From Thermobifida alba (GTDB taxonomy: Bacteria > Actinomycetota > Actinomycetes > Streptosporangiales > Streptosporangiaceae), in the NCBI RefSeq assembly GCF_023208015.1, contig NZ_CP051627.1, positions 4,632,422-4,696,421 of the forward strand: DNA of 64,000 nucleotides, given 5' to 3'. Both the position numbers and the translations under genes were made by a program. Below are positions 1-6,968 of this stretch, piece by piece (within the stretch, counting starts at the first letter, position 1; each line of letters opens with the position of its first letter). A model generated the notes under the pieces. It worked only from the letters and a program-made list of their open reading frames with translations, did not search any database and had not been told where the DNA came from.

Positions 1-1
1 A

Positions 2-44
2 GCCGGGGCGCCGTGCGGACCATCCGCACGGCGCCCCGGCTTTT
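2..44 (+). terminator. Rho-independent terminator of a gene left of the window
   Basis: A perfect 18-bp stem (2-19 with 23-40) closes on a 3-nt CCA loop and is followed directly by TTTT and a T-rich tail. The T-tract is on the + strand, so it ends a + strand gene lying before position 1. Confidence 0.85.
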
Positions 45-475
45 GTTATTGGGTGACTGTTTTGTGGTGATTGTCGGGTGGGTGGGGTGGTGTCTGGTTT
101 TCTGGCCCCTCCTTCCGGGACGGGCGTGTCGTCCCGGTCCCGCACGGCGGACGGCGGAGCCCCGCCGAGAAAGGGTCCGACCGGTTCTTGGCTGGAAAGT
201 TACATTCTGCTACGCAGAGTGATATCCGGTGGTCCACCGGTCCTTCCGCTGCCCTGGGGGAGTGCGTCCGGAGGGGCGATATTGAGCTATCTTTAAATAG
301 TTGACTGATTGCGGAGCGTCACTCCGCTCATTACGAAGCAGATTCGTAATTCCGTAATTTGGAAGCGGAACCGCGCTTCTTCGCCACCGATCGGGGTGAG
401 TTCGGGGCGATTGAATGTCGCACGCCGCGATTGCCGTTAAACTAGCCGCCACATCCCCTTCAGGGAGGAAATTTC
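45..475. other. Intergenic region with two adjacent inverted repeats
   Basis: No convincing gene is seen here. It is less GC-rich than its surroundings near 280-360. Two small inverted repeats stand side by side: GCGGAG at 311-316 with CTCCGC at 322-327, and TTACGAA at 331-337 with TTCGTAA at 343-349, each with a 5-nt spacer. They could be operators or a leader RNA structure. No known riboswitch class is recognised. Confidence 0.4.
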
Positions 476-529
476 ATGCCTTCGTTTGCGAGGCGAAAAG
501 CGCGGGGGGCGCTAGAAAGGCGGGGATAG
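476..529 (+). CDS. Candidate 17-residue leader ORF
   Basis: A 17-codon ORF (MPSFARRKARGALERRG) follows a strong ribosome binding site, AGGGAGG, with about 7 nt spacing. The peptide is very basic (six Arg/Lys). It ends 2 nt before the ATG of the next mini-ORF, an arrangement that suits translational coupling or a leader peptide. There is no homology that I recognise, and chance occurrence is possible in GC-rich DNA. Confidence 0.25.
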   Translation: MPSFARRKARGALERRG

Positions 530-531
530 GG

Positions 532-618
532 ATGTTCTGGTTGTTCAACGGTCTCATGCTGCACCTGGCCGCCGTGGCCATGTTCGTCACGACGGTCACC
601 GGATGGACCTGGTGGTAG
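532..618 (+). CDS. Candidate 28-residue single-pass membrane miniprotein
   Basis: The reading frame starts MFWLFNGLMLHL, is almost entirely hydrophobic, and ends GWTWW, as expected of one transmembrane helix with an aromatic belt. It begins 2 nt after the preceding 17-codon ORF and lies about 60 nt upstream of the HD-GYP gene. It may be a small membrane protein associated with that operon. The role is unknown and the call rests only on composition and spacing. Confidence 0.35.
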   Translation: MFWLFNGLMLHLAAVAMFVTTVTGWTWW

Positions 619-679
619 GTCCGGATCTCTGGGAGCATGGCGGAATGGTCGGCTGCAGGACGACGAGAAGGAGCGGGAA

Positions 680-2110
680 TTGCGTGCCCTACCCGTGGCC
701 GCGCGGTTGTACGTGGGCCTTGTCGTGCTCGGTGCCGCCACCGTCATACTCCTGGGAGTGCTCCTCGGCCCCATAGCAGAGGTCGACCTGGGCACTCTCC
801 TGCTTCTGGCGATCCTGTTCGTGATCGCCGAATCGATCGCCACGATGGTCGACAGCGGCAAGACGGGGATCTCGCCGGCCTCGGCGGCCTCTCTTGCCGC
901 TGTCGTCCTGGTGGGACCGGTGGGCGCCGCCGTTGTCGGTATCGCCTCGGGGCTGGTCATCCGGAGACAGGACCTCGTCAAACGGCTCTTCAACGGAGCG
1001 CAGTTCGTGGTCGCCGGATACGCCTCGGGGACGGTGTTCCAACTGCTCGGTGGGAGGATGGGGGTCCCGGAACCGGAGATGTTCCCGTGGATCATCCTCC
1101 CCTTCACCGCAGCGGTCCTGACGTTCTCCCTGTGCAACACACTGCTGATGACCGGGCTGATGCGGTCCCTGGGTGAGCTGCGGCTGAAACGCCCCCGCCA
1201 CATGCGGTGGCGGCCGCTGGCCACCCTGGAGCTGTCCTCCATCGGCTACGCCATGCTCGGCCTGTTCATCGCCGCCATCTGGGGCGCGGTCGGCCCGTTC
1301 GCCGTGCTGCTGGTCCTGCTTCCGCTGTTCATCGCACGCTGGGCCTTCGACCAGTACGTCTTCCAGCAGCGCGCCCACGAGGCCACCCTGGCCACGCTGT
1401 GCCAGGCGGTGGAGACCAAGGACTACTACACGCGGGGCCACTGCATGCGGGTGGCCAAGGCCGCCGCGATGATCGCGGAGGAGCTGGGCATGTCCGCCGA
1501 GCGGGTGCAGACGATGCGCTACGCGGGCATGCTCCACGACATCGGCAAGCTCGGCGTGCCCACCAAGATCCTCCAGAAGGCCGGGAAGCTCACCGAGGAG
1601 GAGTTCGCGGCCATCCAACTGCATCCCATGCGGGGCTACGAGATCGTGCGGGAGATCGGCTTCCTCGACGAGGCGCTGGCCGGAATCCTGCACCACCACG
1701 AGCGCATGGACGGCGGCGGGTACCCGAAGGGACTGGCGGGCGAGGACATCCCCGAGGCAGCCCGGCTGGTCTCGGTGGCCGACGTGTTCGACTGCCTGAC
1801 CTCCACGCGCTCCTACCGCACGGCGTGGAGCGCCGAGGACGCCATCGCCGAACTGCGCAGGTGCGCGGGCACCCAGTTCGATCCGCGGATGGTCGAGGCC
1901 CTGGTCCGCGCGGTCGAACGAGAGGGCTGGGAGGTGCCCGACCTCGTCGAGCCGCTGAAGGACGAGTGCGAGAGCCTCGCGGCCAAGACGCCGCCGACCG
2001 GGGCGGAGGGCGGAGCCGAGGAGGCGCCGGCCGAGGTCGTGCCGGCGGGCGCGGCCGAGACGGGAGCCGACGTCGCGGTCGGGGTCGTGGAGGAGACGGC
2101 CGGATCATGA
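680..2110 (+). CDS. Membrane HD-GYP domain protein (putative cyclic-di-GMP phosphodiesterase)
   Basis: The 476-residue protein has a hydrophobic N-terminal half with about seven or eight membrane segments (residues 8-230), then a cytoplasmic HD-GYP domain. Visible motifs are a metal-binding HD (MLHDIGKLG), the HHER motif, and GGGYPKGL, which is the GYP signature, followed by VSVADVFD. HD-GYP proteins hydrolyse cyclic-di-GMP using a metal centre, and the essential residues are present. The start is a TTG at 680 preceded by GAAGGAG at about 7 nt. The gene overlaps the next, related gene by 4 nt (ATGA), so the two are co-translated. The N-terminal membrane part probably senses a signal, but the ligand cannot be inferred. 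The C-terminal tail from about residue 430 is Ala/Glu/Val-rich and looks disordered. Confidence 0.85.
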   Translation: MRALPVAARLYVGLVVLGAATVILLGVLLGPIAEVDLGTLLLLAILFVIAESIATMVDSGKTGISPASAASLAAVVLVGPVGAAVVGIASGLVIRRQDLVKRLFNGAQFVVAGYASGTVFQLLGGRMGVPEPEMFPWIILPFTAAVLTFSLCNTLLMTGLMRSLGELRLKRPRHMRWRPLATLELSSIGYAMLGLFIAAIWGAVGPFAVLLVLLPLFIARWAFDQYVFQQRAHEATLATLCQAVETKDYYTRGHCMRVAKAAAMIAEELGMSAERVQTMRYAGMLHDIGKLGVPTKILQKAGKLTEEEFAAIQLHPMRGYEIVREIGFLDEALAGILHHHERMDGGGYPKGLAGEDIPEAARLVSVADVFDCLTSTRSYRTAWSAEDAIAELRRCAGTQFDPRMVEALVRAVEREGWEVPDLVEPLKDECESLAAKTPPTGAEGGAEEAPAEVVPAGAAETGADVAVGVVEETAGS

Positions 2111-3432
2111 TGAACAGCGCGCCGACCGTCTCACCGCACAGATCCCGGGGAGCCCGCCACGGCAGGCAGTGGCGGGCCGTCGGCTGGACCCGCCCGCTGC
2201 TGATCGGGGCGGCGCTGGTCAGTGCGGCGGGCTCACTGCTGTGGACGGCCGCCGTGAGCGGCTTCGAACAGCCGCGGGTCACGCTGGCCTTCGGAGTCCT
2301 GGTCGCCCTGGGGGAGTTCGCGCGCATCGCACTGCCCGGCGGACGCGAGGCCGCCCCCATCGCCTCGGCCTCCGCCATGTCCTACGCCTTCCTCTTCACT
2401 ATCGCCGGCGACCCCGTCCCCCATTCGGGGGTGCAGGTCGTGGCGGTGGTCGCGGTGGGCATGGCGCTCGGGGAACTGCCGCACGTCATGGTGGGCCGCC
2501 CGCCGCACTGGGGGGACCTGGCCCGCAGGCTGCTCAACGTCGCGATCATCGCCCTGCTCTTCCGCCCCCTGGTGGCCCTCATCGACCTGGAGGGGCCGCT
2601 GTGGTGGATGACCCTGCTCCTCATGGCGGTGATCGTGGTGGGGGTGTGGGCGGCCGACTCGGTGGCCGCCGCCGCGATCCGCGCCGACCGCCTGCGCACC
2701 CGTTTCGGGGTCACGGTGCGCGACGAGATGCGCGCCCAGGTGGCCATCGGCATGGCGGTGGGGGCCTCGGCCATCCTGATGGCGCTGTCCGTCCACGTCA
2801 TGGGACTGACCACGCTGCTGGTGTTCACCGCGCCGCTGCTGGTCACCCAGGTGGCCTTCCGGCGCTACGCCCAGATCCGGCTCACCTACCTGCAGACGGT
2901 GCGGGCGCTGTCCCGGGTCACCGAGGTCGGCGGCTACGTCGAGACGGGGCACTCCCACCGGGTCAGCCGGCTGGCCCAGGGGATCGGCCGCGAGCTGGGG
3001 ATGTCGGAGTCGGAGCTGCTGGAGCTGGAGTACGCCGCCCTCATGCACGACATCGGCCAGCTGTCGCTGCGCGATCCCATCCCCAGCGGCGCCACCGTGC
3101 TGGCCTCCCCCCGGGAGCAGCGCAGCATCGCCGAACTCGGTGCGGCGATCGTCCGCGAGACCGGGGTGCTCGACGGAGTGGCCGAACTGGTCCGCCGCCA
3201 GTGCGAGCCGTACACCGGCGACGGCGAGGCGGGGCCGCCCCCGCTGGGCAGCCGGATCATCAAGGTGGCCAACGCCTTCGACGACCTGGTCGGCGGTTCC
3301 GCGGACCGCGACCGCGTCGAGGCGGTGCTGCAGCGGCTGCGCATGGACACCGGGCACGAGTACGACCCCGTGGTGGTCGAGGCGCTGGCGACGGTGTTGC
3401 AGCGGCCGGACTTCCACTGGCGGGGCGACTGA
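2107..3432 (+). CDS. Membrane HD-domain protein, degenerate paralogue of the upstream HD-GYP protein
   Basis: The 441-residue protein repeats the plan of its neighbour: a multi-pass membrane region (about residues 25-250), then an HD-type domain. The HD pair is kept (ALMHDIGQLS), but the HHE and GYP motifs are lost; the corresponding stretch reads RRQCEPYTGDG. It still has the late KVANAFDDL segment. Known HD-GYP enzymes need the missing motifs for cyclic-di-GMP hydrolysis, so this is likely a non-catalytic partner, a sensor subunit or an HD hydrolase of other specificity. The start ATG at 2107 overlaps the stop of the upstream gene. The pair probably arose by tandem duplication and may form a heteromer (inference). 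Confidence 0.8.
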   Translation: MMNSAPTVSPHRSRGARHGRQWRAVGWTRPLLIGAALVSAAGSLLWTAAVSGFEQPRVTLAFGVLVALGEFARIALPGGREAAPIASASAMSYAFLFTIAGDPVPHSGVQVVAVVAVGMALGELPHVMVGRPPHWGDLARRLLNVAIIALLFRPLVALIDLEGPLWWMTLLLMAVIVVGVWAADSVAAAAIRADRLRTRFGVTVRDEMRAQVAIGMAVGASAILMALSVHVMGLTTLLVFTAPLLVTQVAFRRYAQIRLTYLQTVRALSRVTEVGGYVETGHSHRVSRLAQGIGRELGMSESELLELEYAALMHDIGQLSLRDPIPSGATVLASPREQRSIAELGAAIVRETGVLDGVAELVRRQCEPYTGDGEAGPPPLGSRIIKVANAFDDLVGGSADRDRVEAVLQRLRMDTGHEYDPVVVEALATVLQRPDFHWRGD

Positions 3433-3435
3433 GGC

Positions 3436-3462
3436 CACAGCGCCCGCGCCGCGGGCGCTGTG
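3436..3462 (+). terminator. Hairpin terminator after the HD-domain pair
   Basis: An 11-bp perfect stem (3436-3446 with 3452-3462) with a 5-nt loop sits 3 nt after the stop codon. There is no clear T-tract, as is common in high-GC actinomycetes. Confidence 0.6.
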
Positions 3463-3611
3463 GGAGGCGGGGAGCGGAGGGCGCGTCGCTATGCTGGGGC
3501 CCGACGCGGTGCGGCCCACCCGCCTCCGCCCTCGCGGGAAGCAGCCGACGACAGGTGTCCCCCGGATCCCCCGGAACCGACCGGCCGACGAACACGGGAG
3601 GGAAGCGGGCG

Positions 3612-3824
3612 ATGGCCGAGATCCGCGCGGAGACGGCCGCGAGCGTCTGGAAGGTGACGGCGCGGGCGGGCGACACGGTCGCCGAGGGCGACACGCTGCT
3701 GATCCTGGAGTCCATGAAGATGGAGATCCCGGTACTGGCCGAGGATCCGGGCAGGATCGTCGACATCGCCGTCGCCGAGGGCGACGTCGTCCGGGAGGGC
3801 GACCTGCTCGCGGTGGTCGAGTAG
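3612..3824 (+). CDS. Stand-alone biotinyl carrier peptide, TB7.3-like
   Basis: This 70-residue protein is a single biotinyl/lipoyl domain. The attachment motif ESMKMEIPV is intact and its central Lys is the biotinylated residue in this family. Length and sequence match the small mycobacterial biotinylated protein TB7.3 (Rv3221c). Its partner enzyme is not known from this window, since no carboxylase subunit lies nearby. A ribosome binding site GGGAGGGAAG precedes the ATG. In Mycobacterium tuberculosis the TB7.3 gene lies beside pdtaS and whiB1; both follow here within 5 kb, which supports the assignment. A thioesterase gene starts 31 nt downstream and may be co-transcribed. Confidence 0.85.
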   Translation: MAEIRAETAASVWKVTARAGDTVAEGDTLLILESMKMEIPVLAEDPGRIVDIAVAEGDVVREGDLLAVVE

Positions 3825-3855
3825 GAAGCACGGCACACGAGTGGAAGGCGGCCCC

Positions 3856-4242
3856 ATGCCGATCGACGCCGGACTGACCGGCACCGCGGAACTGACGGTC
3901 ACCGACGCCGACACCGCCGCGGCGCTGGGCAGCGGAGACGTTCCCGTCCTGGGCACCCCGCGGGTGCTGGCGCTGGCCGAGGCCGCCACCGTCGCCGCGC
4001 TCGCCGGGCGCCTGGACGCCGGGCGGACGACGGTGGGCACGGAGGTCCGGCTCGCCCACACCGCGCCCACGCCGGTGGGGGCGCGGGTGGTGGCCACGGC
4101 GCACCTGGTCCGGGTCGAGGGCAGACGGCTGGCTTTCGAGGTCGCCGTCACCCAGGAGGGCCGCCAGGTGGCCGTGGGAACCGTCGAGCGCGTCGTCGTC
4201 CACCGCGAACGCTTCCTCGCCGGGGCGCGCCGCGGCGAGTGA
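3856..4242 (+). CDS. Hotdog-fold thioesterase, FlK-like
   Basis: The 128-residue protein fits the single-domain hotdog thioesterases related to fluoroacetyl-CoA thioesterase FlK. Recognisable segments are the helix LALAEAATVAALAG, which in the family carries a catalytic Glu, and GTEVRLAHTAPTPVGARV. Such enzymes hydrolyse acyl-CoA thioesters in the cytoplasm; the substrate here is unknown. The ATG at 3856 is chosen over the GTG at 3841 because GGAAGG lies about 7 nt before it. It is probably co-transcribed with the biotinyl peptide upstream and meets the convergent ThDP-enzyme gene after a 15-nt gap. Confidence 0.7.
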   Translation: MPIDAGLTGTAELTVTDADTAAALGSGDVPVLGTPRVLALAEAATVAALAGRLDAGRTTVGTEVRLAHTAPTPVGARVVATAHLVRVEGRRLAFEVAVTQEGRQVAVGTVERVVVHRERFLAGARRGE

Positions 4243-4257
4243 GCCCGGCCCCGGAGC

Positions 4258-5919
4258 TCACACGCCCATGGTCTTGCGGGGGTAGACGTTCTCCGGGTCG
4301 GTGACGATGTTGACCAGGTAGGGGACGCCCGAGTCGAAGGCGCGGCGCAGCGCCGGACCGATCTCGGCGGGGTCGGTGACGAGTTCCCCGCCGCCGCCCA
4401 GCGCCGTGACCACCTGGTCGTAGCGGGTCTGCGGGGCCAGGTCGGCGACCACGTCGTAGCCGTAGACCAGTTGCATCGGCGCCTTCTCCAGGCCCCAGAT
4501 GCCGTTGTTGCCGCACACCATGACCACCGGCAGGTCGTGCCGGACGAGGGTGTCCACGTCCGCCAGGGAGAAGCCCAGGGCGCCGTCCCCGAACAGGGCC
4601 ACCACCTGGGAGGAGGGGTGTGTCAGGCGGGCGGCGATCGCGTACCCCATCCCGGTGCCCAGGCAGCCGAACGGTCCCGGGTCCAGCCAGTGGCCCGGGC
4701 GGCGCGGCTCCACGTACTTGCCCGCGTAGGAGACGAAGTCGCCGCCGTCGCCGATCACCACCGCGTCGTCGTCCAGGATCCGGTTCAGTTCGCCGTAGAT
4801 GCGGGCGGGGTGGATGGGGGAGGCGTCGCTGTTCAGGGCCTCGCGGTCGTTGGCCGCGGTCGCGGCGGCCGCCTCGGCCACCTCCGTCCGCCACTGGGCG
4901 ACCTCGGGGCGGGGCCTGGCCTGTTCGGCCAGGGCGCGCAGGATCTGTGCCAGGTCGCCGCAGACCGCTCCCGCCAGGGTGAGGTGCGTGGCGAGCTGGG
5001 CGGGGGAGTCGGTGATGTGCACGGTGCGCGCCAGTGGGGCGCCGTCGCGGCCGCCGAACAGGCCGTGGTTGAGCCGGAAGTCCAGCGGGGTGCCCACGAC
5101 GACGACCAGGTCGGCACTCCCCAGGGCCAGCCCCCGGGCGCGGGTGGCGAGCAGCGGGTGTCCGGCGGGGAGCACGCCGCGTCCCTGGCCGTTGGTGATC
5201 ACCGGGACGCCCAGTTCCTCGGCGGCCTCCAGGGCGACCTGTTCGGCACCGTCCAGCCACACGTCCGAGCCGTACACCAGCACCGGTCGCCGTGCCTCGC
5301 CGAGCAGGCGGGCGACGGCGGCCACCGCGTCGGGGTCGGGGGAGCGGTCGGCCGCGGAGCCGTCTCCCTCCAGGGTGACCTCGGCCTGGTCGTAGAGGCG
5401 GTCCATCGGGATGTCCAGGAACACCGGGCCCCGGTGCGCGGCGTTGGCGAGGGTGAACGCCTCGTCCAGGGCCGGGCCGATCAGTGCGGGGTCGTGGACG
5501 GTCCACGCGCGCTTGGTGATCGGGGAGAACAGCGGCGGCTGGTCCAGTTCCTGGAGCAGGCCCTGGCCCCAGCGGCTGTCCGGCGCCCGTCCGCCGACCA
5601 CGACCAGGGGGGAGCCGTTGAAGTGTGCGGTGGCCACCCCGCTGACGCCGTTGGTGACTCCCGGCCCGGCGGTGAGCACCGCCCAGCCGGCCCGTCGGGT
5701 GAGTTTGCCGACGGCTTCGGCGGCGAACACGGCGGTCTGCTCGTGGCGGACGTCCAGCAGGCGCATCGGGGGGTCGGCCTGGACCGCGCCGTCGTAGACC
5801 GGGAAGACGTGCCCGCCCGAGAGCGTGAAGATGGTGTCCACGCCGTGGTGGCGGGCGACCTCCACGGCGTGCCTGCCGCCGTGGCCGGTGAGTCGCCCGG
5901 AGAAGGGAGAGGAGCCCAT
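4258..5919 (-). CDS. Thiamine-diphosphate enzyme of the acetolactate synthase / 2-hydroxyacyl-CoA lyase family
   Basis: The 553-residue protein has the full three-domain layout of ThDP-dependent decarboxylases and synthases. The N-terminal Pyr domain has the cofactor-activating Glu in RHEQTAVFAAEA, a central Rossmann-like domain follows, and the C-terminal PP domain has the ThDP/metal motif GDGALGFSLADVDTLV ending in CGNNG. It is shorter than typical IlvB and no small regulatory IlvN gene is adjacent, so biosynthetic acetolactate synthase is doubtful. A 2-hydroxyacyl-CoA lyase, oxalyl-CoA decarboxylase-like or IlvG-type enzyme is equally possible. The promoter side carries a 14-bp palindrome shared with the etfBA promoter, which would fit an acyl-CoA role. 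The start ATG at 5919 has AAGGAG about 11 nt before it. Confidence 0.7.
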   Translation of the reverse strand: MGSSPFSGRLTGHGGRHAVEVARHHGVDTIFTLSGGHVFPVYDGAVQADPPMRLLDVRHEQTAVFAAEAVGKLTRRAGWAVLTAGPGVTNGVSGVATAHFNGSPLVVVGGRAPDSRWGQGLLQELDQPPLFSPITKRAWTVHDPALIGPALDEAFTLANAAHRGPVFLDIPMDRLYDQAEVTLEGDGSAADRSPDPDAVAAVARLLGEARRPVLVYGSDVWLDGAEQVALEAAEELGVPVITNGQGRGVLPAGHPLLATRARGLALGSADLVVVVGTPLDFRLNHGLFGGRDGAPLARTVHITDSPAQLATHLTLAGAVCGDLAQILRALAEQARPRPEVAQWRTEVAEAAAATAANDREALNSDASPIHPARIYGELNRILDDDAVVIGDGGDFVSYAGKYVEPRRPGHWLDPGPFGCLGTGMGYAIAARLTHPSSQVVALFGDGALGFSLADVDTLVRHDLPVVMVCGNNGIWGLEKAPMQLVYGYDVVADLAPQTRYDQVVTALGGGGELVTDPAEIGPALRRAFDSGVPYLVNIVTDPENVYPRKTMGV

Positions 5920-5983
5920 GTGCCGTCACGCTCCTTGGGTGCGGTAACCGAATGGGGGCGGAAGAGGTCCGCCCACCAGTAAA

Positions 5984-5997
5984 TTACCAGTGAGTAG
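5984..5997 (-). promoter_or_regulatory. Candidate TetR-type operator upstream of the ThDP enzyme
   Basis: TTACCAGTGAGTAG reads as the imperfect palindrome TTACC-N4-AGTAG. It lies 65-78 nt upstream of the ThDP-enzyme start. The same architecture occurs upstream of etfB at 60834-60847. A neighbouring direct repeat ACCAGT (5975-5980 and 5986-5991) overlaps it. The regulator is not in this window. Confidence 0.4.
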
Positions 5998-6058
5998 CAC
6001 TCGTGGGTGAGGTGCCTCACAGGATTCGGTCCCCCGGGAGCCGTGCGGGATCCGTCCC

Positions 6059-6805
6059 CTAGTTCCGCTCCTTCGGGGGGCGCAGGCGGGTGACGAACTT
6101 GTACCGGTCGCCGCGGTACAGCGACCGCACCCACTCCACCGGGTGGCCCTCGGCGTCGAAGCTGTGCTGGCAGTGCAGGACCAGCGGCAGCCCGACGTCC
6201 ACCCCGAGCAGCCGGGCCTCGCTGGGGGTGGCCAGCACGGTCTCGATCGTCGCCTCGGCCTCGGCCAGGTGCACGTCGTAGACGGTCGCCAGCGCCTCGT
6301 ACAGCGAGGCGTGCCGGTCCAGGCGGCGGCGCAGTCCCGGGAACCGGCGCGCGGGCAGGTGGGCGGTCTCCACGGCCATCGGTTCGCCGTTGGCCAGCCG
6401 CAGCCGCTCGATGCGCAGCACCCGGCCGCCGAGCCGGATGGCCAGCAGGCCGGCCAGCTCCTCGTCCGCGTTGACATAGCTGACGTCGAGGATCCGGGTG
6501 TCCGGATGGAGGCCGTGCGAGCGCATCTCCTGGGTGTAGCTGGTCAGTTGCAGCACCTGGGTCACCTTCGGTTTGGCGACGAAGGTCCCCTTGCCCTGGA
6601 TACGCAGCAGGCGTCCCTCCACCACCATCTCGGTGAGCGCCTGCCGCACCGTCGTGCGGGACGTGCCGAACTGGGTCGCCAGCGTACGCTCCGGTGGCAC
6701 CGGGTTGCCGGCGGGCATCGTCTCGATCAGTTCCAGGAGCTGTTTTTTGACCTGGTAGTACTTCGGAACCCGGGGGCTGTCCTCAACAGTTCGCTGACCC
6801 GTCAC
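6059..6805 (-). CDS. dasR: DasR, GntR/HutC-family GlcNAc-responsive regulator
   Basis: This 248-residue protein closely resembles Streptomyces DasR throughout. The N-terminal winged helix-turn-helix includes [13 protein letters not shown] and [10 protein letters not shown], then [13 protein letters not shown] leads into a UTRA effector domain with [29 protein letters not shown] and [17 protein letters not shown]. DasR represses chitin, GlcNAc and development genes and is released by phosphorylated amino sugars. The reading frame is open further upstream, to an ATG at 6931, but I chose the GTG at 6805. It has GGAGGAA 8 nt before it, gives the usual length, and leaves the dre operator outside the gene. 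The operator implies autoregulation. Confidence 0.9.
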   Translation of the reverse strand: MTGQRTVEDSPRVPKYYQVKKQLLELIETMPAGNPVPPERTLATQFGTSRTTVRQALTEMVVEGRLLRIQGKGTFVAKPKVTQVLQLTSYTQEMRSHGLHPDTRILDVSYVNADEELAGLLAIRLGGRVLRIERLRLANGEPMAVETAHLPARRFPGLRRRLDRHASLYEALATVYDVHLAEAEATIETVLATPSEARLLGVDVGLPLVLHCQHSFDAEGHPVEWVRSLYRGDRYKFVTRLRPPKERN

Positions 6806-6900
6806 GTCGATTTCCTCCACCACTCCCCGCCCGTTCGGCGTTTGACGCATCTTCGCAGTGCCGGCGGTCCGACGCGTAGTCGGGACGCCGGAAGGCGGCG

Positions 6901-6916
6901 ACTGGTCTAGGCCATT
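6901..6916 (-). promoter_or_regulatory. dre-like DasR operator (autoregulation)
   Basis: ACTGGTCTAGGCCATT matches the DasR responsive element consensus (ACTGGTCTAGACCACT type) at about 13 of 16 positions, and its first ten bases are exact. It lies about 96 nt upstream of the chosen dasR start and about 53 nt upstream of the divergent pdtaS start, so it could affect both genes. Confidence 0.75.
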
Positions 6917-6968
6917 GGTAGAAAGATGCATCTCTTGAGTATGCCTTCCCCCGTGGGATGATTTGTGA

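Noticed and set aside
300-660. Cyclic-di-GMP or cyclic-di-AMP riboswitch upstream of the HD-GYP gene
   Set aside because: The conserved core sequences of GEMM and ydaO-type riboswitches were looked for and not found.
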